Source: Alphaproteobacteria bacterium
Lineage (GTDB): Bacteria; Pseudomonadota; Alphaproteobacteria; CACIAM-22H2
NCBI GenBank assembly: GCA_017308135.1
Contig: JAFKFM010000008.1
Location: 682,001-746,000, forward strand
Direction: 5' to 3'
Length of the DNA stretch: 64,000 nt
Positions 9,717 to 19,329 of the stretch are shown here, piece by piece (within the stretch, counting starts at the first letter, position 1; every line of letters starts with the position of its first letter). The notes below the pieces were generated by a model. The model saw only the letters and a list, made by a program, of their open reading frames with translations, searched no databases and was not told the origin of the DNA. The position numbers and the translations under genes are program-made.

Positions 9717-9734
9717 GCAATGATATAGCATTGC
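9717..9734 (-). promoter_or_regulatory. Palindromic operator in the promoter of the Opp/Nik-type importer
   Basis: GCAATGATATAGCATTGC has perfect 6-bp arms (GCAATG/CATTGC). On the minus strand TTGACG (9741-9736) stands just before it. A 17-nt spacer filled by the palindrome ends at GCTTAT, a poor -10. The start codon of the solute-binding gene lies 36 nt further on. An operator inside the -35/-10 spacer is the classic repressor position. The arms resemble Fur-family half-sites, but the regulator is not known. Confidence 0.5.
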
Positions 9735-9819
9735 GCGTCAAGATTTTTTGGCGCAGGTTCTTCGCCTTAAATAGGAGGTCTTAATCTTAAACAATTGACT
9801 AAATAAACTTCTTTATAAC

Positions 9820-9834
9820 TGTTATATTATATCA
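9820..9834 (+). promoter_or_regulatory. Candidate Zur box upstream of the COG0523 GTPase gene
   Basis: TGTTATATTATATCA is a near-perfect 15-nt inverted repeat in an AT-rich stretch and closely resembles the alphaproteobacterial Zur site, whose core is TGTTATAATATAACA. It ends 17 nt before the ATG at 9852, just upstream of the GGGAG Shine-Dalgarno at 9841-9845. A TTGACT at 9795 could be a -35 element. Zur bound here under zinc sufficiency would block transcription of the GTPase-DUF1826 pair. Confidence 0.65.
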
Positions 9835-9851
9835 CCCATCGGGAGCCACCA

Positions 9852-11066
9852 ATGCTAGCCGCCGATAGCCGCCTTCCCGTCACCGTTCTGTCCGGCTTTC
9901 TCGGTGCCGGGAAGACGACCCTGCTGAACCATGTCCTGCGCAACCGCGAAGGACGGCGCGTCGCGGTCATCGTCAACGACATGAGCGAGATCAATATCGA
10001 CGGCGCCCTCGTCCGTAACGGCGACGCCAAGCTCAGCCGGACCGAGGAAAAGCTGGTCGAGATGTCGAATGGCTGCATCTGCTGCACGCTACGCGACGAT
10101 TTGCTGAAGGAGGTCCGCGACCTCGCCGCCGCCGGGCGCTTCGACTATCTCTTGATCGAGTCGACCGGCATTTCCGAGCCGATGCCCGTCGCGGCGACGT
10201 TCCAGTTCCGCGACGAGGACGGCCAAAGCCTGTCCGACATCGCGCGCGTCGACACGATGGCGACAATCGTCGATGCCGAGCGCCTGATCCGCGACTACGA
10301 GTCCAGCGATTTGCTGGGCCATCGCGGTCTGGCGCTGGGGCCGGAGGATACGCGCCCCGTCGTCGGCCTGCTGGCCGAGCAGATCGAATTCGCCGATACG
10401 CTGATCGTCAACAAGGTGGACCAAGTCGATAGCGAGCAACTCGATCGCGTGCTCAGCCTCGTCAAAGCGCTGAACCCGTCCGCGCGTATCGTGCTGGCCG
10501 ATCACGGCCGCGTGAAGCTCGACGAGATTCTGGGCACGCATCGCTTCGACCCTGTGAAGGTCGAGGAATTCCCGGGCTGGGCGCAGGCGATGGCCGGCGG
10601 CTTGCCGTCGGAAACCGAGGAATTCGGCGTGCGCAATTTCGAGTTCCGCGCGCGGCGCCCCTTCCATCCCGCGCGCTTCAAGGCGTTCATCGATTCCGAA
10701 TGGCGCGGCGTGGTGCGCGCCAAAGGCTATCTGTGGCTCGCCACGCGCTTCCATTGGGCGGGCACGCTCGACCAAGCCGGTGCCGCGGTGAAGGTCGAAG
10801 CCGCCGGGCTGTGGTGGTCGTCGATGCCGCAGGAACGCTGGCCCGACGATCCCGAATGGCGCCGCCACTACGACGCGACCTGCGCAGGCGAATTCGCCGA
10901 CAAGCGCCAGGAGCTCGTCTTCATCGGCATCGGCATGGACGAAGCCGATTTGCGCAAACGCTTGGAAGGCTGCTTGCTGACCGACGACGAAATGGCGCTG
11001 GGCCCGAAAGCTTGGCCGCGCAAATTCGCCGATCCCTTTCCACCCTGGAAACGGAGCGCGCAATGA
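9852..11066 (+). CDS. COG0523 (CobW/ZNG1-like) metal-chaperone GTPase
   Basis: A 404-residue G3E-family GTPase. Walker A is [11 protein letters not shown] at 15-25, the metal-binding CxCC is C75-I-C77-C78, and the base-recognition NKVD lies near residue 187. The C-terminal CobW_C domain includes [12 protein letters not shown]. Family members deliver zinc or cobalt to client enzymes. The candidate Zur box just upstream and the DUF1826 gene downstream point to the zinc-starvation subgroup (ZigA/YeiR-like) rather than the cobaltochelatase partner CobW, although cob genes lie 5 kb away. GGGAG 6 nt before the ATG fixes the start. The stop overlaps the next ATG. Confidence 0.9.
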   Translation: MLAADSRLPVTVLSGFLGAGKTTLLNHVLRNREGRRVAVIVNDMSEINIDGALVRNGDAKLSRTEEKLVEMSNGCICCTLRDDLLKEVRDLAAAGRFDYLLIESTGISEPMPVAATFQFRDEDGQSLSDIARVDTMATIVDAERLIRDYESSDLLGHRGLALGPEDTRPVVGLLAEQIEFADTLIVNKVDQVDSEQLDRVLSLVKALNPSARIVLADHGRVKLDEILGTHRFDPVKVEEFPGWAQAMAGGLPSETEEFGVRNFEFRARRPFHPARFKAFIDSEWRGVVRAKGYLWLATRFHWAGTLDQAGAAVKVEAAGLWWSSMPQERWPDDPEWRRHYDATCAGEFADKRQELVFIGIGMDEADLRKRLEGCLLTDDEMALGPKAWPRKFADPFPPWKRSAQ

Positions 11067-11698
11067 CGGCGACGCTTGAACGCGAAGCGCTTGTCCTGCA
11101 CGGCTATGCGCCGTCGATTCTTGATCGCATCCGCGACAAGGCGGTCGAACTCGCGATATGGGAACGCGAACTGCCGCAAGCATTCGCCGAGTGGCTCGAC
11201 GCGCTGCCGTCCGAGAATTTGCCCGATGCGCGCGCAATCGCGGACGATAACGGCGTCGTAGCCACCATCGCGGCGATGCTCGACGGCGCGCGCACGCCCC
11301 AGGGCGCGATGCGCGACATGTTGCTGGACGATATCGCGGGGCTCGCCCGGCGATTCATGGCAATCATGGACAGCGCGCAGGTGGATATCCGCCTCGAAGC
11401 CGTCGATCACGACGCATGCTGGAAGTTCCACCGCGATTGCGTCGAGGCGCGCCTGCTGGCGACCTATCGCGGGCCCGGCACGCAATGGGTTCCGCCGGCC
11501 TTTGGCAAAGCCGCTCTCGACCGCCAGAAGGATTATCGCGGGCCGATTCCAAGCCTGTCGCGCTTCGCCGCCGGCATGTTCAAAGGCAGCTGCGCCGCCC
11601 CCGCCAGCGGGATCGTCCATCGCTCGCCGCCGATCGACGGAGCGGGCGTGACGCGGCTGGTGCTGTGCCTCAATTTGCCGCGTCCCGTACACCATTGA
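11063..11698 (+). CDS. DUF1826 family protein
   Basis: A 211-residue protein of unknown function matching the DUF1826 family, which is often found beside COG0523 GTPases and under Zur control. The ATG at 11063 overlaps the GTPase stop, so the two are translationally coupled. It has no signal peptide or membrane segment. Conserved-looking features are the [20 protein letters not shown] segment and a His/Cys-containing C-terminus ending in [10 protein letters not shown] role in zinc-limited metabolism is inferred only from context. Confidence 0.8.
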   Translation: MTATLEREALVLHGYAPSILDRIRDKAVELAIWERELPQAFAEWLDALPSENLPDARAIADDNGVVATIAAMLDGARTPQGAMRDMLLDDIAGLARRFMAIMDSAQVDIRLEAVDHDACWKFHRDCVEARLLATYRGPGTQWVPPAFGKAALDRQKDYRGPIPSLSRFAAGMFKGSCAAPASGIVHRSPPIDGAGVTRLVLCLNLPRPVHH

Positions 11699-11706
11699 TT
11701 TTCCGT

Positions 11707-11723
11707 CGTTTCCGTCGGAAACG
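11707..11723 (+). terminator. Short stem-loop after the DUF1826 gene
   Basis: CGTTTCC and GGAAACG form a 7-bp stem with a 3-nt loop, 9 nt after the DUF1826 stop. No T-run follows, so it may be an inefficient or Rho-assisted terminator separating the metal-chaperone pair from the efflux operon. Confidence 0.35.
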
Positions 11724-11835
11724 CGTTACACGGCATGACGGGCGCCAGCGTTCGGCGGCGCCAGGACCAATCGAAACGGGTTTGCGCGGGCCGAAGGCAT
11801 CCACAGGCGGGCACATCCGGTAACATTCCGGAACA

Positions 11836-11852
11836 GCACCGCAGGGCGGTGC
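11836..11852 (+). promoter_or_regulatory. Palindrome upstream of the RND efflux operon
   Basis: GCACCGCAGGGCGGTGC has perfect 7-bp arms and a 3-nt centre. It lies 45 nt before the adaptor start and is followed by TATATT, a possible -10. It could be the operator of an unlinked regulator or an RNA hairpin. No regulator gene adjoins this operon. Confidence 0.3.
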
Positions 11853-11897
11853 CGCTATATTCGTCGGCATGACACGCTTCGAACGAACGAACACGAC

Positions 11898-13109
11898 ATG
11901 CCGCCGGTAAAAAGCCGCACTTCGATCTTCATCACGTGGCTTCTAACGCTCGCCGTGCTGGGCGGGGGTGCGGCCGGGGCCTGGTATTGGTTCGTCCAGA
12001 TGCCGCGCGAGCGCGCCGTCGCGACGCCCGCGCCGCGCTTCCGCCCGGCGGCGACGGTCGGCGTGGCGCAAGCGACCCGCGCCGACGTGCCCGTCGTCGT
12101 ATCGGCGATCGGCACCGTGCAGCCGGTCGTCACCGCCACGGTGCGCACGCAGCTTGCCGGCATTCTGGTCGGCATCAATTTCACCGAAGGCCAGATGGTG
12201 ACCAAAGGTCAGGTTTTGGCGCAGATGGATGCGCGGCCCTATCGCCTCGCCCTCGCCCAAGCCCAGGCCAATCTCGCCCGTGATCAGGCCCAGCTCGCCG
12301 ATGCGCAGCGCGATCTCGGGCGCTATCGCACGCTGCTGGCGCAGGATTCGATCGCGCGCCAGCAGGTCGATACGCAAGCCTCGCTGGTGAAGCAGCTCGA
12401 AAACACCGTCGCCGCCGACGAGGCGTTGGTCGGTACGGCGCGGCTCAATCTCGAATACACGACGATCACCGCACCGGTGGCCGGGCGTATCGGCCTGCGC
12501 CAAGCCGATATCGGGAACTACCTGACGCCCGGTGACGCGAACGGCATTGCCGTTATTACGCAGCTCGATCCCATCGACGTGATATTCGCGGTTCCCCAGG
12601 ATCGCCGCCCCGCCTTGCAAGCGCGCATCGCCGGCGGCGCGCCGTTGCCCGTACTCGCCCTCGATCAACAAAGCGTCGCAACACTCGCCGAGGGAACGTT
12701 CCTCACCTTCGACAATGTCGTCGACGCGACCAGCGGCACGGTGAAGGCCAAAGCGCGCTTCGCCAATACGGACGGCCGCTTGTTCCCCAACCAATTCGTC
12801 AATGTGCGCGTGCGCGCGGATACGATCGCGGGCGCCATCACCGTGCCGGTCTCGGCCGTGCGTCATGGTGCACGCGGCGCGTTCGTCTTCGCGCTGAATG
12901 CGGACCGTACCGTCAGCCTGCGCCAGGTCACGACCGGAATCGCCGACGGCGATCGTATCGTTATCCTGTCGGGCATCTCGGAAGGCGAGCGCGTTGTCTC
13001 CGAAGGCGCCGACAATCTGGTCGACGGCGCGCAAGTCGTGATGCCGGGCGACGGGCCGCGCGAACGCCCGCCGGGTGCGGGCGGCGGCGGCGGACGCCAG
13101 CGCCCGTGA
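11898..13109 (+). CDS. RND efflux periplasmic adaptor, MdtA-like
   Basis: A 403-residue membrane-fusion protein with one N-terminal membrane helix (residues about 8-30). A barrel-sandwich/lipoyl part starts at TVQPVVTATVRTQLAG, followed by a helical hairpin rich in Ala/Gln (LAQAQANLARDQAQLADAQRD) and a C-terminal beta-barrel and membrane-proximal domain. It links the inner-membrane pump to the outer-membrane channel. The C-terminus is Gly/Pro/Arg-rich, as in MdtA. First gene of a four-gene operon; its stop overlaps the GTG start of the next gene. Confidence 0.93.
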   Translation: MPPVKSRTSIFITWLLTLAVLGGGAAGAWYWFVQMPRERAVATPAPRFRPAATVGVAQATRADVPVVVSAIGTVQPVVTATVRTQLAGILVGINFTEGQMVTKGQVLAQMDARPYRLALAQAQANLARDQAQLADAQRDLGRYRTLLAQDSIARQQVDTQASLVKQLENTVAADEALVGTARLNLEYTTITAPVAGRIGLRQADIGNYLTPGDANGIAVITQLDPIDVIFAVPQDRRPALQARIAGGAPLPVLALDQQSVATLAEGTFLTFDNVVDATSGTVKAKARFANTDGRLFPNQFVNVRVRADTIAGAITVPVSAVRHGARGAFVFALNADRTVSLRQVTTGIADGDRIVILSGISEGERVVSEGADNLVDGAQVVMPGDGPRERPPGAGGGGGRQRP

Positions 13110-16100
13110 GCGATCCCGCGAACGACGCGGTCGAAGACGGCCTCAATCCGTCACGGCTTTTCGTGCTGCGCCCCGTGGCGACGACGCTGCTGATGCTGGC
13201 GATCGTGCTGATCGGCCTGGTGGCGTTGCGCTTGCTGCCGCTGTCGTCCTTGCCCGAGGTCGATTACCCGACGATCCAGGTCCGTACGCTTTATCCGGGG
13301 GCGAGCCCCGACGTGATGGCGAACACGGTGACCGCCCCGCTCGAACGCCAATTCGGCCAGATGGCCGGGCTCGACCGGATGTCGTCGTCGTCCTCGGCGG
13401 GCGCCTCGGTCATCACGCTGCAATTCGCGCTCGATCTGCGCTTGGACGTGGCCGAACAGGAAGTGCAGGCCGCGATCAACGCGGCGAGTTCACTGCTGCC
13501 CAGCGACCTGCCCGCCCCGCCGATCTACGCCAAGATCAACCCCGCCGATGCGCCGATCCTGGCGCTGGGCGTCACCTCGCCGACGCGCGGCCTGCCCGAA
13601 ATCCAAGATCTGGTCGATCAGCGCTTCACCAAGAAGATCGCGCAAGTGCCCGGCGTGGGCCTGGTGAGTTTGAGCGGCGGCCAGCGCCCGGCCGTGCGTA
13701 TTCAAGCCAACGTGCAGGCTTTGGCTGCGCGCGGGCTGTCGCTGGACACGCTGCGCACGGCGATCGCGGCCGCCAACGTCAACACCGCCAAGGGCAGCTT
13801 CGACGGGCCGACGCGCTCGTGGAGTATCGATGCCAACGACCAGCTCGCCGATGTCGCCGCCTATCGCAATCTCGTGATCGCTTATGCCGATGGCGCGCCG
13901 GTGCGCTTGTCGGACGTGGCCGAGGTGGTCATGTCGGCCGAGAATACGCGCCTGGGCGCTTGGATGAACGCCACACCGGCGATCATCGTCGAAGTGCGCC
14001 GCCAGCCCGGCGCCAACGTCATCGGCACGGTCGATGCGATCAAGCGCGCCTTGCCCGAACTCGAGCGCCAATTGCCCGGCGATATGCGCGTCACGCTGCT
14101 GACCGACCGCACCGAAGGCATTCGCGCTTCGGTGCGCGACGTCAGTATCGAACTCGTGCTCGCCGTCGTACTGGTGATGCTGGCGATCTTCCTGTTTCTG
14201 GGCGATCTGCGCGCCACGATCGTCGCGGGCATCGCCGTGCCCGTCTCGCTGATCGGCAGTTTCGCGGCGATGTATCAGCTCGGCTTCAGCGTCAACAATC
14301 TGTCGCTGATGGCGCTGACCATCGCGTCGGGCTTCGTCGTCGACGACGCGATCGTGATGATCGAAAACATCGCGCGCCATTTGAAGAAGGGGGCCACACC
14401 CTTCGCCGCCGCGATCGAAGGCTCGAAGGAGATCGGCTTCACGATCATCTCGCTGACTGTCAGCCTGATCGCCGTGCTGATCCCGCTGCTGTTCATGGAC
14501 GACGTCGTCGGGCGGCTGTTCCGCGAATTCGCGATCACGTTGGCGATCTCGATCCTGATTTCGGCGATCGTCGCGCTGACGCTGGTGCCGATGCTGACCG
14601 CGCGCTGGATGAAGCCGGAAGCGGAAGGCGAAGCCCCCGCCCTCGTGCGCTGGACGATGGCCTGGTTCGATGCGGTGGCGCGCGTTTACGCGGCGATGCT
14701 CGATTGGGTTCTGGCCTATCGCGCGATCACGTTGTTGTTCTTCGCGGCGACGCTGGCGCTGACCGTGGCGCTCTATATCCAAATCTCCAAAGGCCTGTTT
14801 CCCGAACAGGACACCGGCCAGATCCGCGCCACGATCATCGCCGACCAAGACGTATCGTTCCAGCGCATGTCGGCGCTGCAAGCGCAGATCGCCGACGCGA
14901 TCCTCGCCGAGCCGGAAGTCGCGAGCCTCAGTTCCAATGTCGGCGTCGACGGGCAGAACCCGACGCTCAACCAAGGCCGCATGCTGATCAACCTGGCGCC
15001 CAAGGACCAGCGCGGCCCTCAAAGCGCGCTGCTGGACCGCTTGCGCGAACGCGCGCGCGCCGTCGCGGGCGTCATGCTGCATCTTCAGCCCGTGCAGGAT
15101 TTGACGATCGAGACCGAAAGCGGCGCCAATCGCTATCGCTTCTCGCTGGAGGGCGCGAAGCTCGACGAGGTCAACGCGACGGCCGAACTATTGCTGACGG
15201 CGTTGCGTCGCGAACCGATGCTGCGCGACCCGACGTCGAACGTGCTGGCGCGGGGTGCCTCCGTCACCGTCGCCATCGACCGCGATGCGGCGGCGCGCCT
15301 GGGCATCAGCGCCGCGACGATCGACGCCGCCCTCTACAATGCCTTCGGCCAACGTATCGTCTCGACGATCTTCGCGCCGGCCGCGCAATATCGCGTGATC
15401 CTGGAAAGCCAGCCCGGCATGCTGGCGACACCGGATTCCCTCAACCGGCTTTACGTGCCGGTGAATTCCACCACGTCGGTACCGCTGGGTACGATCGCGC
15501 GTTTCGTGACCGGCCAAGCGCCGCTACTGGTCTCGCGCGTCGCGCAATATCCCGCCGCCACGATCGGCTTCGACGTCGCCCCCGGCGTGGCCTTGGGCGA
15601 TGCGGTCGACCGCATCACGGCGGTCGCCGCACAGATCGGCATTCCGCCGGGTGTCGCGATAAAATTCACCGGTACCGCCAGCGCTTTCCGCGCGGCGCTG
15701 ACCAATCAGGTCTATCTGATCCTCGCGGCGATCGTCGTTGTCTATATCGTGCTGGGCGTGCTGTACGAAAGCTTTGTGCATCCGCTGACCATTCTATCGA
15801 CGCTGCCGTCGGCCGGCGTTGGCGCGTTGGTCGCGCTGATGTTGACCGGGAACGACCTCGGCGTGATCGGCATCATCGGCTTGGTGCTGTTGATCGGCAT
15901 CGTCAAAAAGAACGCGATCATCATGATCGATTTCGCGATCGAGGCGCGGCGCGCCGGCGAAACCGATCCCGTCGCCGCGATCCGCCAAGCGGCGCTGCTG
16001 CGCTTCCGCCCGATCCTGATGACCACGCTGGCGGCGTTGTTCGCCGCCTTGCCGCTGATCTTCGGGGCGGGCATGGGTGCGGAATTGCGGCAGCCTTTGG

Positions 16101-16195
16101 GTATCGCCATCGCCGGCGGCTTGATCGTCAGCCAAGCGCTGACGCTGTTCACCACGCCGGTCATCTTCCTGTTCTTCGATCGGCTGGGGCGATGA
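13106..16195 (+). CDS. RND efflux pump inner-membrane subunit, MdtB-like
   Basis: A 1029-residue RND transporter (about 12 membrane helices and two large periplasmic loops). The FVLRPVATTLLMLAI start, the LPEVDYPTIQV strand and the proton-relay region ASGFVVDDAIVMIENI in helix 4 are typical of the HAE1/MdtB group. The GTG start overlaps the adaptor stop. Together with the next gene it likely forms a mixed MdtB2C-type trimer exporting hydrophobic compounds, by analogy with E. coli MdtABC. Confidence 0.93.
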   Translation: MSDPANDAVEDGLNPSRLFVLRPVATTLLMLAIVLIGLVALRLLPLSSLPEVDYPTIQVRTLYPGASPDVMANTVTAPLERQFGQMAGLDRMSSSSSAGASVITLQFALDLRLDVAEQEVQAAINAASSLLPSDLPAPPIYAKINPADAPILALGVTSPTRGLPEIQDLVDQRFTKKIAQVPGVGLVSLSGGQRPAVRIQANVQALAARGLSLDTLRTAIAAANVNTAKGSFDGPTRSWSIDANDQLADVAAYRNLVIAYADGAPVRLSDVAEVVMSAENTRLGAWMNATPAIIVEVRRQPGANVIGTVDAIKRALPELERQLPGDMRVTLLTDRTEGIRASVRDVSIELVLAVVLVMLAIFLFLGDLRATIVAGIAVPVSLIGSFAAMYQLGFSVNNLSLMALTIASGFVVDDAIVMIENIARHLKKGATPFAAAIEGSKEIGFTIISLTVSLIAVLIPLLFMDDVVGRLFREFAITLAISILISAIVALTLVPMLTARWMKPEAEGEAPALVRWTMAWFDAVARVYAAMLDWVLAYRAITLLFFAATLALTVALYIQISKGLFPEQDTGQIRATIIADQDVSFQRMSALQAQIADAILAEPEVASLSSNVGVDGQNPTLNQGRMLINLAPKDQRGPQSALLDRLRERARAVAGVMLHLQPVQDLTIETESGANRYRFSLEGAKLDEVNATAELLLTALRREPMLRDPTSNVLARGASVTVAIDRDAAARLGISAATIDAALYNAFGQRIVSTIFAPAAQYRVILESQPGMLATPDSLNRLYVPVNSTTSVPLGTIARFVTGQAPLLVSRVAQYPAATIGFDVAPGVALGDAVDRITAVAAQIGIPPGVAIKFTGTASAFRAALTNQVYLILAAIVVVYIVLGVLYESFVHPLTILSTLPSAGVGALVALMLTGNDLGVIGIIGLVLLIGIVKKNAIIMIDFAIEARRAGETDPVAAIRQAALLRFRPILMTTLAALFAALPLIFGAGMGAELRQPLGIAIAGGLIVSQALTLFTTPVIFLFFDRLGR

Positions 16196-19100
16196 ATCTC
16201 TCCGCCCCCTTCATCCGCCGCCCGATCGGCACGATCCTACTGACGATCGGCCTCGCCTTGTCGGGCCTGGCGTCGTTCTTCCTGTTGCCGGTGGCGCCGC
16301 TGCCGCAGGTCGATTTCCCGACCATCGTCGTCACCGCCACCGTACCGGGCGCAAGCCCCTCGACCATGTCGGCAAGCGTCGCCGCCCCGCTGGAAAAGCA
16401 TCTCGGCACCATCGCGGGTGTGACCGAGATCACATCGCGCTCGGGTATCGGCAGCAGCAACGTGATCCTGCAATTCGATCTGAGCCGCTCGATCGATGGC
16501 GCCGCGCGCGACGTGCAAGCCGCGTTGAACGCCGCGCGGCTCGACCTGCCCGCCGCCCTCAAAAGCAATCCGACCTATCGCAAGATCAATCCGGCCGACG
16601 CGCCCGTGCTGATCCTGGCGCTGACCTCGCCCACGCTCACACCGCCCGAGATCTACGACGCCGTGTCCAACATCGTGCAGCAGCGCCTGTTGCAGATCGA
16701 AGGTGTCGGCGACGTGGAAATGGGCGGGGCCGCCCTGCCCGCCGTGCGCGTTGATCTCAACCCGCTGGCGCTGACTCGTTTCGGTATTTCCAGCGAGGAC
16801 GTTCGCGCGGCCCTGGCCGCGATCAGCGCCAACCGGCCGCGCGGCGCCATCGAAGGCGAGGCTTTGTCCTGGCAGGTCTATACGACGCGCCAGGGCCGTT
16901 TCGCCGCCGACTATAAGGATTTGGTCGTCGCGTGGCGCAATGGCGCCGCCGTGCGCCTGTCGGATGTCGCGGAGATCACCGACGGCCCCGAGGATGTGCG
17001 CACGATGGGCCTTTATAACGGCCAGCCGGCGGTGATGATCCTGCTGAGCCGCCAGCCCGGTGCGAACATCGTGGCGACGGTCGATGCGGTGAAGGCGGAA
17101 TTGCCAATCCTCGAAGCTTCGCTGCCAGCGGGTATTTCGTTGCATGTCGCCTCCGACCGCACCAAAACGATCCGCGCGTCGTTGAAGGAAGTCGAGACCG
17201 CGTTGGTCGTCGCCACGCTGCTGGTCGTCGTGGTGGTCAGCTTCTTCCTGCGCTCGCTGCGCGCGACGTTGATCCCGCTCGTCTCGATCAGCGTGTCGCT
17301 GCTCGGCACGCTGGCGATCATGTATCTGGCGGGGTTTTCGCTGAACAACCTGTCGCTGATGGCGCTGACCATCGCGACCGGCTTCGTCGCCGACGACGCG
17401 ATCGTGGTGATGGAGAATATCGCCCGCCACATCGAAAAGGGCGAAAGCCCGCGTATGGCCGCCTTGAACGGGGCGCGCGATGTCGGCTTCACGGTGCTGT
17501 CGATTTCCGTCGGCCTGATCGCGGCCTTCATTCCGCTGCTGTTCATGGGCGGCGTGGTGGGGCGCATTTTCGCCGAGTTCGCGGTGACGATGACGATCGC
17601 CATCGCGATCAGCCTCGTCGTCTCGCTGACCACGACTCCCATGCTCGCTTCGCTGCTGCTGCGTGGCGATGAAAAGCCCAATACGTTGAGCCGGGCAGCC
17701 GAATATCTGTTCGGCCTGGCGCAGCGGCGCTACGCGCATGATCTCGATTGGGCCCTCGCCCATCCAAAGATCGTCATGTTGGCTTTCGCCGCGACGCTCG
17801 CGGGCAGCGTCTATCTGCTCCAGACGATCCCCAAGGGCTTTTTCCCGGAGCAGGACACCGGCGCTTTGATCGGCGGTCTGCGGGCCGATCAAAGCATCTC
17901 GTTCCGCGATATGCAGAACAAGTTGCAGCAGATCGAACGTATCGTGCGTTCCGATCCCGGCGTCGAAGCCGTCGTCGCCTTCACCGGCGGCACACGCGCC
18001 GGCAGCGGTTTCATGTCGATCGCGCTGAAGCCGGTGGCGCAACGGGATTCGAGCCGCGCGATCATCACGCGCTTGCGCCCGCAACTCGCGCGCGTCACGG
18101 GGCTTACGGTGTTCCTAAGTCCCGTCCAAGACATGCGCATCGGCGCGCGCAGTTCCAACAGCGCGTATCAATATTCGCTGAAGGCCGACGATCCCGACAC
18201 GCTGTGGGACGCGGGGCAGAAACTTCTGGCCAAGTTGCGGAACACGCCGGGCCTGACCGACGTGGATATCGACCAGCAGCGCAGCGCCATGTCGGTCTAT
18301 GTCGAGATCGATCGCGACCGCGCGGCGCGCCTGGGCGTCACGATGCAAGCGGTCAACGCCGCGCTCTACAACGCTTTCGGCCAGCGTCAGGTCGCGACGA
18401 TCTACGCCGATCTCAACCAATATCGTGTGGTGCTCGGCGTCGCCCCGCGCTTCACCGGCGCGCCCGAGGCGCTGGAGAATATCTACGTGCCCATCGGGGC
18501 GGCCGCTCTCGCGACTGCCGCCGCCGGTACGCCGCGCGACGCGAGCGCGGGTTCCCCCGTCAGCACGAACCCGCGCGGTTTCGTGCCGTTGTCGCAGATC
18601 GCGCGCTGGGCGCCGCAAGCGGCACCCGCGTCGATCGCGCATGATGGCGGCCAGCCGGCGGCGACGTTGAGCTTCGCGGTGGAAGACGGCGTGACTTTAG
18701 GCGAAGCCGCCGATCTGCTGCTCGAAGCGCAGCGTTCGCTGAACCTGCCGACCTCGGTCCATGGAAGCTTCGCCGGCAGTGCGCGCACCTTCGCGCAGAC
18801 GACGCGCACGATGCCGCTGTTGATCCTCGCCGCCATCGTCGCGATCTATATCGTGCTCGGCATTCTCTACGAAAGCTGGATCCATCCTTTGACGGTCTTG
18901 ACGACGCTGCCTTCCGCCGGAATCGGCGCGTTCCTGGCGCTGCTGGCGACGGGTACGGCCTTCGATCTGATCGGCATGGTCGGGATCATTCTGCTGATCG
19001 GTATCGTCAAGAAGAACGCAATCATGATCATCGATTTCGCCCTGGCGGCGGAACGCGCACGCGGCCTTACCCCGCGCGAGGCGATCCGCGAAGCCGCGTT

Positions 19101-19329
19101 GCTGCGCTTCCGCCCCATTCTGATGACGACGCTGGCAGCGGTCTTCGGCGCGGTCCCGCTCGCCATCGGTTTCGGCGACGGGGCGGAGTTGCGCCGCCCC
19201 TTGGGCATCGCCATCGTCGGCGGCATGATTGCGAGCCAATTCCTGACCCTGCTGATCACGCCCGTCGTCTATCTCGCCCTCGAACGTTTGCGCCTGCGCC
19301 GAACGACGCTGGGACAGGTCACGCCATGA
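16192..19329 (+). CDS. RND efflux pump inner-membrane subunit, MdtC-like
   Basis: A 1045-residue RND transporter paralogous to the preceding gene. It begins MNLSAPFIRRPIGTILLTI, the MdtC-type start, and has TGFVADDAIVVMENIARHIEKG in helix 4 and GIVKKNAIMIIDFAL in helix 10. A small Ala/Thr/Ser-rich insertion near residues 760-790 is not typical of the core fold. The ATG at 16192 overlaps the MdtB-like stop. The same frame is open far upstream, but only as a shadow of the previous gene. Confidence 0.93.
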   Translation: MNLSAPFIRRPIGTILLTIGLALSGLASFFLLPVAPLPQVDFPTIVVTATVPGASPSTMSASVAAPLEKHLGTIAGVTEITSRSGIGSSNVILQFDLSRSIDGAARDVQAALNAARLDLPAALKSNPTYRKINPADAPVLILALTSPTLTPPEIYDAVSNIVQQRLLQIEGVGDVEMGGAALPAVRVDLNPLALTRFGISSEDVRAALAAISANRPRGAIEGEALSWQVYTTRQGRFAADYKDLVVAWRNGAAVRLSDVAEITDGPEDVRTMGLYNGQPAVMILLSRQPGANIVATVDAVKAELPILEASLPAGISLHVASDRTKTIRASLKEVETALVVATLLVVVVVSFFLRSLRATLIPLVSISVSLLGTLAIMYLAGFSLNNLSLMALTIATGFVADDAIVVMENIARHIEKGESPRMAALNGARDVGFTVLSISVGLIAAFIPLLFMGGVVGRIFAEFAVTMTIAIAISLVVSLTTTPMLASLLLRGDEKPNTLSRAAEYLFGLAQRRYAHDLDWALAHPKIVMLAFAATLAGSVYLLQTIPKGFFPEQDTGALIGGLRADQSISFRDMQNKLQQIERIVRSDPGVEAVVAFTGGTRAGSGFMSIALKPVAQRDSSRAIITRLRPQLARVTGLTVFLSPVQDMRIGARSSNSAYQYSLKADDPDTLWDAGQKLLAKLRNTPGLTDVDIDQQRSAMSVYVEIDRDRAARLGVTMQAVNAALYNAFGQRQVATIYADLNQYRVVLGVAPRFTGAPEALENIYVPIGAAALATAAAGTPRDASAGSPVSTNPRGFVPLSQIARWAPQAAPASIAHDGGQPAATLSFAVEDGVTLGEAADLLLEAQRSLNLPTSVHGSFAGSARTFAQTTRTMPLLILAAIVAIYIVLGILYESWIHPLTVLTTLPSAGIGAFLALLATGTAFDLIGMVGIILLIGIVKKNAIMIIDFALAAERARGLTPREAIREAALLRFRPILMTTLAAVFGAVPLAIGFGDGAELRRPLGIAIVGGMIASQFLTLLITPVVYLALERLRLRRTTLGQVTP

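Noticed and set aside
9852..11066. Calling the COG0523 gene cobW because cob genes are nearby
   Set aside because: It is separated by an importer operon and carries a Zur-like box and a DUF1826 partner, which favour the zinc subgroup.
13075..19329. A 2084-residue open frame across both RND pumps
   Set aside because: The first 1000 residues are an out-of-frame shadow of the MdtB-like gene; the MdtC-like start at 16192 is clear.
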